58,243 nucleotides of DNA from JAMOBE01 sp039908285 (GTDB lineage Bacteria > Pseudomonadota > Alphaproteobacteria > Rhodospirillales > Rhodospirillaceae), in NCBI GenBank assembly GCA_039908285.1, contig JAMOBE010000015.1, positions 1 to 58,243 on the forward strand, read 5' to 3'. Of the stretch, positions 1-7,207 are shown in pieces. Position 1 is the stretch's first letter. Each line of letters begins with the position of its first letter. A program made the position numbers and the translations under genes. The notes below the pieces were generated by a model, which did no database searches, was not told the origin of the DNA, and saw nothing but the letters and a program-made list of their open reading frames with translations.

Positions 1-1
1 C

Positions 2-59
2 GTGCCGGTTGCCCCACCCCCTCACCCCGACCCTCTCCCCCTCGAGGGGGAGAGGGAGT
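2..59. repeat. 58-nt GC-rich palindromic repeat, copy A
   Basis: The core is a perfect 26-nt palindrome at 31-56 (CCCTCTCCCC... reading into ...GGGGAGAGGG), preceded by a CCCCACCCCCTCACCCCGA tract. The same 58 nt recur in inverted orientation at 25367-25424 with one mismatch, so this is a dispersed element and not a single hairpin. Its 3' edge (GAGGGAGT) lies 6 nt before the anmK start codon and supplies the only Shine-Dalgarno-like purine run there. Related but diverged hairpins sit at 11614-11642 and about 25453-25491. Confidence 0.85.
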
Positions 60-64
60 AAGCG

Positions 65-1183
65 ATGCGCGCCATCGGCCTCATGAGTGGCACGTCCCTG
101 GACGGGGTGGATGCCGCCATGCTGGTGACCGACGGTCACGAGGTCCAGGCGTTCGGGCCGGCGCTGACCGTGCCCTACGAGCCGGCCATGCGCGCCCGTC
201 TGCGGGCGGTTCTCGCCGGCCAGGGGCCGGTGCTCCAGGTGGAGCGCGAGGTCACCCTCCACCATGTGGATGCCGTCTTCGCCCTGCTGTCACGGGCCGG
301 GATGGATGCCGGGGCGGTGGACCTGATCGGCTTTCACGGACAGACCGTGCTGCACCGGCCGGAGAGTCGCCTCACCTGGCAGATCGGAGACGGTGACCTG
401 CTGGCCCGCAAGACCGGGATCGACGTGGTGTGCGACTTTCGCGCCGCCGACGTGGCGGCGGGTGGTCAGGGGGCGCCGCTGGTGCCGATTTATCACGCGG
501 CGCTGGCCCATGGCCTGGCCCGGCCGCTCGCCGTCCTCAATCTGGGCGGTGTCGGCAACGTGACCTGGATCGGCGAGGCGGGGGAACTGATCGCCTTTGA
601 CACCGGCCCCGGCAATGCCCTGATCGACGACTGGGCGTTGCGCCACACCGGACGGCCGGTGGACCACGACGGGGCTTTGGCCCGGGCCGGCACGGTGGAC
701 GAGGAGGTGCTGGCCGAACTCGCCGACCACGCCTATTTCCTGCGCCCGCCGCCCAAGTCCCTCGATCGCGACGACTTCGCGCTCGCCAGGCTCCAACGGA
801 CGCTGGTGCGCGGCGCCGCCATGCGCCGGGCGGCGCTGGAGCGGCTGGTGGCCGGCCACGTGCGGCCCGAGGATGGGGCCGCCACCCTGACCGCCTTCAC
901 CGCGCTGGCGGTGGCCCGGGCGCTCGAGCACCTGCCGGTGCCGCCGACCCTTTGGCTGGTGTGCGGCGGCGGGCGGCACAACCCGGAGCTGATGGCGGCG
1001 CTGCGGCGGCGGCTTGAGGCGCCGGTGGAGCCGGTGGAGAGCGTGGGCTGGGACGGCGACGCCCTGGAGGCTCAGGCCTTCGCCTTCCTCGCCGTGCGCA
1101 GCCTGCGGGGCCTGCCGCTGACCTTCCCCGGCACCACGGGCAGTCCCCGTCCGCTCACCGGCGGGGTGCTGCGGACGGTGTGA
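65..1183 (+). CDS. anmK: Anhydro-N-acetylmuramic acid kinase
   Basis: AnmK phosphorylates and hydrolyses 1,6-anhydro-MurNAc to MurNAc-6-phosphate in cytoplasmic peptidoglycan recycling. The 372-aa length is normal for the family. The N-terminal signature GLMSGTSLDGVD (residues 5-16), the NLGGVGNVTW and DTGPGNALIDDW motifs mid-protein, and CGGGRHNPELM near the C-terminus are the conserved ATP and sugar-binding segments of the ASKHA fold. The ATG at 65 is used because AGGGAG lies just upstream, although those bases belong to the repeat at 2-59. The 3' end overlaps the convergent methyltransferase gene by 29 bp. Confidence 0.95.
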   Translation: MRAIGLMSGTSLDGVDAAMLVTDGHEVQAFGPALTVPYEPAMRARLRAVLAGQGPVLQVEREVTLHHVDAVFALLSRAGMDAGAVDLIGFHGQTVLHRPESRLTWQIGDGDLLARKTGIDVVCDFRAADVAAGGQGAPLVPIYHAALAHGLARPLAVLNLGGVGNVTWIGEAGELIAFDTGPGNALIDDWALRHTGRPVDHDGALARAGTVDEEVLAELADHAYFLRPPPKSLDRDDFALARLQRTLVRGAAMRRAALERLVAGHVRPEDGAATLTAFTALAVARALEHLPVPPTLWLVCGGGRHNPELMAALRRRLEAPVEPVESVGWDGDALEAQAFAFLAVRSLRGLPLTFPGTTGSPRPLTGGVLRTV

Positions 1184-2195
1184 CCGGTGTGACCGTTGTG
1201 AGTGGTGGTGTATCGCCCCGTTTCGCCCAGGCCAGGCCGTCGGCGCTGTCCACTTCCTTGAGCCCCATCTTTCGCAGGAGGTTCGCCACCTCGTGGTGGC
1301 GCTGGCGGTTCTCGTAGCGGGGGGAGTACCAGTCGAAGGTGTCGAGGAGCGTCCAGATGAACTGCTGGCGCAGCGTCAGGGCCGGGTCGTGGCTGGCGCA
1401 GATGGGCATGGCGACGTTGAGGATGCGCACCTTCGGGATCCGCGACAGGAGCCAGGTCACGGGAAACAGCATCGTCGTCAGCAGCAGCGACAGCCAGTGG
1501 TTGGCCAGGTTGGGCAGGTGCGGCGTCACCAGCCGCAGCGCGTACTTGATAGGCTGGGCCTTGGAATAGGCGGAGACCTCGTAGAAATTGTAGACGAGTC
1601 GTCCCTCCGGTTTCACGTAGGCCGGCAGCACGCGCATGGTGCGTTCGGGGTCGGGGGTGTGCTGGATCACCCCCATGCAGTACAGGCCGTCGAATACGTC
1701 CTTGCGGAAGGGCAGGGCATAGAACGAGGCCTGCACCACCTCCATGCGCGGTCCGTGGACCGCGTTGTTGGTGCGGCAGGCATCGGCGGCGCCGCTCAGG
1801 TCCACCGCCACCACCCGCGCCCCGAGGCGGGCGGCGACATCGGCGAAGCGGCCGGCGCCGCAGCCGGCGTCCAGGATGAGCTTGCCCCGCATCCATTCGG
1901 GCGACCAGCGCGAATCGGCCAGAAAGCGCTGCTCCGACAGGGAATGGCCGGCGAAGCGGTCGATCTGCACCCGCCCCCAGCGCTCCCACTCGAAGGCGAA
2001 GTTGCCGGCGTAGTTCTGGGCCTCGGCGACGAAGCGCGGGATGCCCCGCACCACCGGCCACTGACTGGTGCAGCGGGGGCACTTCAGCCAGCCCTCGAGG
2101 ACGTCGCCGTCGTGCTCGGCTCCGGACTCGAGGATGAGGTGGGTGTCGTCGGCGCAGTTCGGACACGCCATGATGTCGAGCAGGTCGCGATACAC
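1155..2195 (-). CDS. Class I SAM methyltransferase with N-terminal Trm112-like zinc ribbon
   Basis: 346 aa. Residues 1-55 resemble a Trm112/YcaR-type zinc ribbon: a YRDLLDIMACPNC start, CxxC at 11/14 and CPRC at 39/42, then PVVRGIPRF. From about residue 105 there is a Rossmann methyltransferase with SAM motif I LILDAGCGAGRF and the motif II acidic residue in VVAVDLS. The target is unknown; fused ribbon-methyltransferases of this type are common near surface-polysaccharide genes. The GTG at 2195 is preferred because GGAG lies 7 nt upstream and it keeps the family's LLDI leader; ATG 2171 is the alternative. The gene is divergent from a DegT-like aminotransferase. The last residues, rich in Thr/Pro, lie in the overlap with anmK. 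Confidence 0.85.
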   Translation of the reverse strand: MYRDLLDIMACPNCADDTHLILESGAEHDGDVLEGWLKCPRCTSQWPVVRGIPRFVAEAQNYAGNFAFEWERWGRVQIDRFAGHSLSEQRFLADSRWSPEWMRGKLILDAGCGAGRFADVAARLGARVVAVDLSGAADACRTNNAVHGPRMEVVQASFYALPFRKDVFDGLYCMGVIQHTPDPERTMRVLPAYVKPEGRLVYNFYEVSAYSKAQPIKYALRLVTPHLPNLANHWLSLLLTTMLFPVTWLLSRIPKVRILNVAMPICASHDPALTLRQQFIWTLLDTFDWYSPRYENRQRHHEVANLLRKMGLKEVDSADGLAWAKRGDTPPLTTVTPVTPSAAPRR

Positions 2196-2307
2196 CGCGC
2201 GTCTCCGTCTGTGGAACCCGCCCTTTCTTTTCCACTTTCGTTTCGTTAAGACAAGAGAATTGCGCCCGCGGTCCATTGGTAATCGGCTTCGGGCAGGAGT
2301 TGGGAGC

Positions 2308-3483
2308 ATGATCACCTCCGCCCCGCTGCCCACCTGGCGGTCCCTGCTGGCCCTGGCCACGCCGGGGGAGCCGCTTCCCGACCACGTTCTGGCGGCGCCC
2401 TGGACCGGCGGCGGGGCGGCCGGGGGGGTGTGGCTGTCCCGCTCGGCGTGGTCGCTCCATGTGGTGGGGCGCTGGCTCGGGCGGGGTCTTGGTCGGCCGG
2501 CCCGGATCTGGCTGCCCGGCTATTTCTGCAATCAGTCGCTGGCCCCACTCCGCCGTGCCGGGGTGACGCCCGTGTTCTATCCGGTGACCACCGACCTCGA
2601 TCCCGACTGGCCCGCCTGCCTGGCCATGGCCGGGGAAGGGGCCGGGGAAGGTCCACCCGACGCCCTGGTCCTGGTCCACTATTTCGGCGCCGCCGGCGAC
2701 CTGGCCGGAGCGGCGGCGTTCCGGGAGCGGACCGGCGCCCTGGTGATTGAGGACGCGGCCCACGTGCTGCGGCCGGCGGCCGGCATCGGCTCGGTGGGCG
2801 ACATCGTGCTGTACAGCCCGCACAAGCTCATCGGTCTTCCCGACGGGGCGCTCCTGGTGGCTCGCCGGGCGGAGGTGGCGGCCGGACTGACGGCGGAGGC
2901 GGCCCGGCTGCCGGAGGCCGCTCCGTCCTGGCGGGGCTGGGCGGGACGGCGGGTGGTGCAGATGGTGATGCCGGGAGTGGTGGGGCAGGTAAGGCGCCTG
3001 CGGCCCATGCCCCAACCAGACTTCACTACCGATCCCGCCGCTGTGGAACCTGCGGAGACTCCGCGCATGAGCTTGGCCGCCCGCCGCATCCTCGGGCTCC
3101 GTCTCGATGACCTGGAGACGCAGGCCTCTCGGCGCCGCGCGGCCGCCACGGCGGTTCTCGCGGCCCTGGCCGACATCCCGGACTGGCGGCCACTGTATTT
3201 TGATTGCGGCTCCGCCGCGATAGGGGGTGATCGGGGAGCGGAGGCGCCCTACCGCGCGGTGATGCGCTGCGACTCGCCGTCCGTGGCGGCCGAGCGGTTC
3301 CTGCGGCTTCGTGGTAGCGGCTGTCTGGCGGAGGGGTGGCCCGACCTGCCGCCCGAGGTTACCCAAGTCCCCGAGCGTCACAGGGTCGCCCTTGAGCTGC
3401 GGCGGACGCTGCTGCTGTTTCCCCTGGATACCACGCGGCCGATCGGGGAAACCACACAAGCCCCTCTGTATATCTCTCGGTGA
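2308..3483 (+). CDS. DegT/DnrJ/EryC1/StrS-like PLP aminotransferase
   Basis: 391 aa. The segments VIEDAAHVLRP (PLP-ring Asp) and GDIVLYSPHKLIGLPDGALL (Schiff-base Lys in SPHKL) match the fold-type I sugar aminotransferase arrangement. The match is divergent: the family's usual GxxGD / SFHxxKN spacing is only partly kept, so the substrate cannot be named. The ATG at 2308 is chosen because AGGAG lies 8 nt upstream; the longer reading frame upstream overlaps the divergent methyltransferase. Together the two genes suggest modification of an LPS, capsule or flagellin sugar, which is inference from context. Confidence 0.75.
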   Translation: MITSAPLPTWRSLLALATPGEPLPDHVLAAPWTGGGAAGGVWLSRSAWSLHVVGRWLGRGLGRPARIWLPGYFCNQSLAPLRRAGVTPVFYPVTTDLDPDWPACLAMAGEGAGEGPPDALVLVHYFGAAGDLAGAAAFRERTGALVIEDAAHVLRPAAGIGSVGDIVLYSPHKLIGLPDGALLVARRAEVAAGLTAEAARLPEAAPSWRGWAGRRVVQMVMPGVVGQVRRLRPMPQPDFTTDPAAVEPAETPRMSLAARRILGLRLDDLETQASRRRAAATAVLAALADIPDWRPLYFDCGSAAIGGDRGAEAPYRAVMRCDSPSVAAERFLRLRGSGCLAEGWPDLPPEVTQVPERHRVALELRRTLLLFPLDTTRPIGETTQAPLYISR

Positions 3484-3637
3484 GTCAGGATATTGCCAAG
3501 GCGAGCGGCGTTTTGTAAAATCCGCCCCGCGTCGCGCCTCTCGCGGGCGGCGGCGCTCCACATTCAATAGGTAGCGGTGAACGCTGGGGTCACACTCTGT
3601 TCCTGACAGGGAACGATGGTTCGATCGGAGGGCGTAG

Positions 3638-3841
3638 ATGAATCAACTCGCTTTTGGGATAAAGTTGTCAACATCCAAATCGGTTGAGCGCATGCAGGAA
3701 TGGCTCAAGAAGAACTGTCCCGACGGATGGCAACTTGATTTTGAGGGCGTCAGCAACGATCTGAAGAAGAAAAGCATCGCGATATATTTCAGTACGGAGA
3801 ATGACAAGAACAGGTTCAAGCAGTTCTACAGCAACCTCTGA
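3638..3841 (+). CDS. Small hypothetical protein (67 aa)
   Basis: I do not recognise the family. The 67-aa product is Lys/Asn/Ser-rich and charged, with no signal peptide or membrane segment. GGAGG lies 7 nt before the ATG, a better ribosome site than most in the window. The base composition is visibly more AT-rich than its neighbours (AAG, AAC, ATA and GAT codons), suggesting recent arrival or weak selection. It overlaps the 3' end of the convergent histidine kinase gene by 16 bp. A fold like a short alpha/beta domain is possible but not shown. Confidence 0.6.
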   Translation: MNQLAFGIKLSTSKSVERMQEWLKKNCPDGWQLDFEGVSNDLKKKSIAIYFSTENDKNRFKQFYSNL

Positions 3842-6192
3842 GTCTGGCGTGGGGTCAGTGCCGTGATGGCCTTGGCCAGCTCCGCAAGAGTGGGGCGCAG
3901 CCAGCGGGCCACTATTCCGGCGGTAAAGGTGTCGCCGTCTTCGAGGTGGCCCTGAACCTTCCGGGCGACGTCGGCCAAGCGGACGGCGCCGGCCGAGACG
4001 GCGGCGCCCTTCAGCGCGTGGGCGGCCTCGCGGGCGGCTGGAGTGGCTTTGGTGGTGATTCCCGCTTCGATGGCGGAGATCATATCCGGCACCTGATCGA
4101 GGAAGGTGTGCAGGAAAGTCAGGGACTGGTCGTTGATGTCGCCGAATATCTCGGTCACCCGGGTCAGATCCAGCACGGCGGAATCGACCGGGGGCGGCGC
4201 GCTGGGCCTGGACACCCCGGCGTCCGCCGCCCGCCGCAGGGGAGCCGCGGCCGGTAGCCACGTCTCCAGCACCCGGGTCAGCGCCTTGGCGTTGATCGGC
4301 TTGGTCAGGTAGTCGTCCGTACCGGCGGCCCGGCAGCGCTCGGCGGTCGTCGGCAGGGTGTCGGCGGTCAGCACGACGATGGGCAGGCGACGCCGGCCCC
4401 CCATCTGCTCAAGGCGGCGGATTTCCGTGGTCAGCTCCAGGCCGTCCATCTCCGGCATGTGGTAATCGGTCAAAAGCAGGCCCCACCCGCGCCACCCCTG
4501 CTCGAATTCGGCCAGGGCCTCACGTCCATCGGCGACGATTCGGTGGGCGTATCCGCGCTGCTCGAGCATTCGGTGGATGACGGTCTGATTGGTGGGGTTG
4601 TCCTCGGCCACCAGCACGCCCACCCCGGCGGCCAGGGCCTCGTCGAGGGAGGGCGGAGTCCAGCGCACCGCCTTGTCCGTCGTTGCCGCCGGTTTCTCGG
4701 GTTTCGGCTCGGCGGTGGTGAAGGGCAGCTCGAACCAGAAGGTTGAGCCGCTGCCGGGTTGGGACTCGACGCCGATGGTGCCATCCAGGGCTAGGCACAC
4801 TCTTTGCGCGACCACCAGGCCCAGCCCGAAGCCGCCATATTTTCGCGCGGTCGTCGAGTCCGCCTGGGTGAAGGGCTGGAACAGGCGAGCGCGCTGGTCA
4901 TCGGACATGCCGATGCCGGTGTCGGCGATGTCGAAGCGCACCGCTCCCGCGCCGCGGCCGGCGCGCACCGTCAGGGTGACGCTTCCCGCCTCCGTGAACT
5001 TGACGGCATTGCCGAGCAGGTTGAGCAGCACCTGGCGCACCCGGCCCGCATCGCCAATCAGGGCGTCGGGAAGGTGCCGGTCCCGATCGACGACGAAGTC
5101 GATGCCCTTGTCTCCGGCGCGGGCGGCAATGAGATGGCTCACGCCGTCCACCAGGTCCGTCAGGGAGAACGGCCGCCGGTCCAGTTCGAGTTTCCCCGCC
5201 TCGATGCTGGAGAAATCGAGGACATCGTTGATGAGCGTCAGCATCGTCTCGCTGGATTGGCGAATCACCGCCGTGATGCTTCGCTGATCTTCGGTCAGGT
5301 CCGTGTTGGCGAGCATCTCGGCCATGGTGATGACGCCGTTCATCGGCGTGCGCATCTCATGGCTCATGGTGGCGAGGAATTCCGACTTGGCCTTGTTGGC
5401 CTGGAGAGCCTCCGTCTTCTCGCGGATCACGGTGATGTCGGTGAGGATCGAGACGATGCCGCCGTCCAGGCTCCTCCGCTCCCGCAAAAGAAAATCCTTG
5501 CCGTCCGCAAATTCCAGATCGAGCTGGGCATTGGGCTGGTCGCGGCTGATCATGTAGGCGCGCACGAAGTCGCTTGGCGTGCCCGACAGACGGATCCGGC
5601 CCGAGTGGGCCAGGGCAAGGAGCAGGTCCGGGAAGGACTGACCCGTTCTCACGACACTGCCGCCGCCGCCGAACCGCTCCGCGAAGGAGGTGTTGAACAG
5701 TTCAAGCAGACCGTCCGGATTCCACAGCGCGACCCCGTCATCGATAATCTCCGCCAGGTTCTGAAGCCGCGTCTCGTCCCAGATGCGGCCGGTGACGTCG
5801 GTCCATCGGCCGACGATGAACCCGTCGGGCAGAACGTGCTCGTCTACTTCCAGACGGCGACCATCGCTCAGGTATTCCACGGCACTCCGCGAGCCACTGC
5901 GGTGGCGGGCAAGGCGGGCGTGGATCCAGCCCTCGGGATTTCGAAGCACCGCCGCTCCCGCCAGCTCGCCGCGTGCCGCCAGGGAACGGAACAGCGTCTC
6001 GAACGATTGCCCGACCAGCTCATCCAGGCCGGACAGGGGGGCGAACAGGTCGCTGAATGACCGATTGCAGTAGACCAGGACGTCGGACGGATCGAACAGG
6101 GCCACGCCCGTCCCGGCGTGGTCAAGGGTGGACAGAAGTGCCCCCAGCAGGAACCCGCTACCGATGGTTGACGACCCGAGGGGGTTGTCCAC
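3826..6192 (-). CDS. Hybrid sensor histidine kinase / response regulator with Hpt domain
   Basis: 788 aa, no membrane segment, so probably cytoplasmic. Domain order: PAS about 20-130, second PAS about 140-255, HisKA with SHEMRTP (phospho-His 278), HATPase with NAVKFT (N box), DTGIGM and GGFGLGL (G boxes) about 375-490, a receiver about 525-645 with LLTDYHMP (phospho-Asp 576) and KP 631-632, then a C-terminal Hpt with AHALKG (His 725). It therefore holds a full His-Asp-His relay that must pass phosphate to a separate regulator. The GTG at 6192 is set by GGGAGGAG six bases upstream. It is divergent from the che operon, which makes CheY or another stand-alone receiver a possible acceptor (inference). 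Confidence 0.92.
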   Translation of the reverse strand: MDNPLGSSTIGSGFLLGALLSTLDHAGTGVALFDPSDVLVYCNRSFSDLFAPLSGLDELVGQSFETLFRSLAARGELAGAAVLRNPEGWIHARLARHRSGSRSAVEYLSDGRRLEVDEHVLPDGFIVGRWTDVTGRIWDETRLQNLAEIIDDGVALWNPDGLLELFNTSFAERFGGGGSVVRTGQSFPDLLLALAHSGRIRLSGTPSDFVRAYMISRDQPNAQLDLEFADGKDFLLRERRSLDGGIVSILTDITVIREKTEALQANKAKSEFLATMSHEMRTPMNGVITMAEMLANTDLTEDQRSITAVIRQSSETMLTLINDVLDFSSIEAGKLELDRRPFSLTDLVDGVSHLIAARAGDKGIDFVVDRDRHLPDALIGDAGRVRQVLLNLLGNAVKFTEAGSVTLTVRAGRGAGAVRFDIADTGIGMSDDQRARLFQPFTQADSTTARKYGGFGLGLVVAQRVCLALDGTIGVESQPGSGSTFWFELPFTTAEPKPEKPAATTDKAVRWTPPSLDEALAAGVGVLVAEDNPTNQTVIHRMLEQRGYAHRIVADGREALAEFEQGWRGWGLLLTDYHMPEMDGLELTTEIRRLEQMGGRRRLPIVVLTADTLPTTAERCRAAGTDDYLTKPINAKALTRVLETWLPAAAPLRRAADAGVSRPSAPPPVDSAVLDLTRVTEIFGDINDQSLTFLHTFLDQVPDMISAIEAGITTKATPAAREAAHALKGAAVSAGAVRLADVARKVQGHLEDGDTFTAGIVARWLRPTLAELAKAITALTPRQTQRLL

Positions 6193-6308
6193 GCCGAACT
6201 CCTCCCAATCGTGACAGTGACCACTCCCGGCGCAGGGAATCTCATCCGCGGCCGCGTTGTCAAGGGGCCAACCAACTTGGTGACGCGATTGACGCTTGGA
6301 TTTCCATG

Positions 6309-6336
6309 TCGCCAATGATATGTCACCAATGATATA
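6309..6336. promoter_or_regulatory. Tandem 14-nt direct repeat between hybrid kinase and che operon
   Basis: Two head-to-tail 14-nt units, TCGCCAATGATATG and TCACCAATGATATA, differ at two positions. They lie in the 215-bp divergent region between the kinase (start 6192) and the STAS/che operon (start 6408), 72 nt before the latter. The units are AT-rich in an otherwise GC-rich stretch. A regulator-binding site for one or both promoters is the simplest reading. No clear -10/-35 pair could be assigned. Confidence 0.4.
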
Positions 6337-6407
6337 TCGTGCAGGGGGGATCATTGCCGCACAGGTATCTGCGGTTGGGAACGCCTGATGGTATTGGGGG
6401 GAAATTG

Positions 6408-6794
6408 GTGAGTGGGGACGGGGAGGGCTCTGCCGTGCGGGCGGGACCCGTTTCGGTCGTGTGGGATGCCCACAGGTCCGGCCGCGCCGTGCTGCGTCTG
6501 GACGGCGACCTGACCATCGGCGCTGTGGAGGCCTGTCATGGCATTGTCGGCGACGTTCTCGCACGGGCCTCGGTGGTCGCGATCGAGGCCGGTGGCCTGG
6601 CGGCGGTCGATCTTGCCGGACTTCAGCTCCTGATGGCGGGCCGGCGGCAGGCGGAGCGGGCGGGCAAGCTGTTCCACCTGGCGGCGCCGGCGGGTGGTGC
6701 GTTGCGAGAGGCCCTGATTGCCGCCGGGCTGGTCGCGGATGGAGACGGCGGCGAGGGTGCCGGGTGGGTCGATGCCTTCTGGCTGGCGGGATAG
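6408..6794 (+). CDS. STAS-domain protein of the chemotaxis operon
   Basis: 128 aa with one STAS/anti-anti-sigma-like fold: a LRLDGDLTIGAVEACHGIV strand-helix start and VVAIEAGGLAAVDLAGLQLLMAG holding the usual DLAGLQLL segment. The Ser/Thr that is phosphorylated in SpoIIAA-type proteins is not evident at the helix start (AAVDLAG), so classical partner switching is doubtful. GTG 6408 follows GGGGGGAA with 6 nt spacing. It is the first gene of the che operon, 9 nt before cheY. STAS genes heading che operons are known, with a role in receptor-array signalling or CheY dephosphorylation proposed; here the role is inferred. Confidence 0.8.
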   Translation: MSGDGEGSAVRAGPVSVVWDAHRSGRAVLRLDGDLTIGAVEACHGIVGDVLARASVVAIEAGGLAAVDLAGLQLLMAGRRQAERAGKLFHLAAPAGGALREALIAAGLVADGDGGEGAGWVDAFWLAG

Positions 6795-6803
6795 GGAAGG
6801 ACG

Positions 6804-7169
6804 ATGGCGAAGAGGATTCTGAGCGTGGACGATTCCACCAGCATGCGGCAGGTCGTGTCGTCCACGCTCCAGGCCGCCGGCTATGAGGCGATGACCGCGG
6901 TCGACGGCGAGGACGCCCTCGCCAAGCTGGAGGAATCACCGGTGGACCTGGTCATCACCGACCTCAACATGCCGAAGCTTGACGGTATAGGTCTGATCAA
7001 GCGGCTGCGGACGATGCCGGCCCACAAATTCGTGCCGATCGTCATCCTCACCACCGCCTCCGAGGAAAAGATGAAGCAGGAGGGACGAGCCGCCGGAGCC
7101 ACCGGGTGGATCGTCAAGCCCTTCAAGCCCGAGCAACTGCTGGCGGTGGTCAGGAAAATTCTCGGGTAG
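6804..7169 (+). CDS. cheY: Chemotaxis response regulator CheY
   Basis: A single 121-aa receiver domain. The acidic pocket is VDD (9-10), the phospho-acceptor is Asp53 in ITDLNMP, the Thr switch is in ILTTAS and the conserved Lys is Lys105 in WIVKPF. There is no output domain, as expected of CheY, which CheA phosphorylates and which binds the flagellar switch. It sits between the STAS gene and cheA with short gaps, so it is co-transcribed. The upstream divergent hybrid kinase could be an additional phosphodonor (inference). Confidence 0.95.
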   Translation: MAKRILSVDDSTSMRQVVSSTLQAAGYEAMTAVDGEDALAKLEESPVDLVITDLNMPKLDGIGLIKRLRTMPAHKFVPIVILTTASEEKMKQEGRAAGATGWIVKPFKPEQLLAVVRKILG

Positions 7170-7207
7170 GGCGGCGGCCCGGGAGGGCGGCAGGGGGAGC
7201 GGCCGGC

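Noticed and set aside
1072..3567. Very long minus-strand open frame (831 codons) across three genes
   Set aside because: It is antisense to anmK's end, in another frame of the methyltransferase, and antisense to the aminotransferase. The product is Arg/Pro/Gly-rich with no motif, typical of shadow frames in GC-rich DNA.
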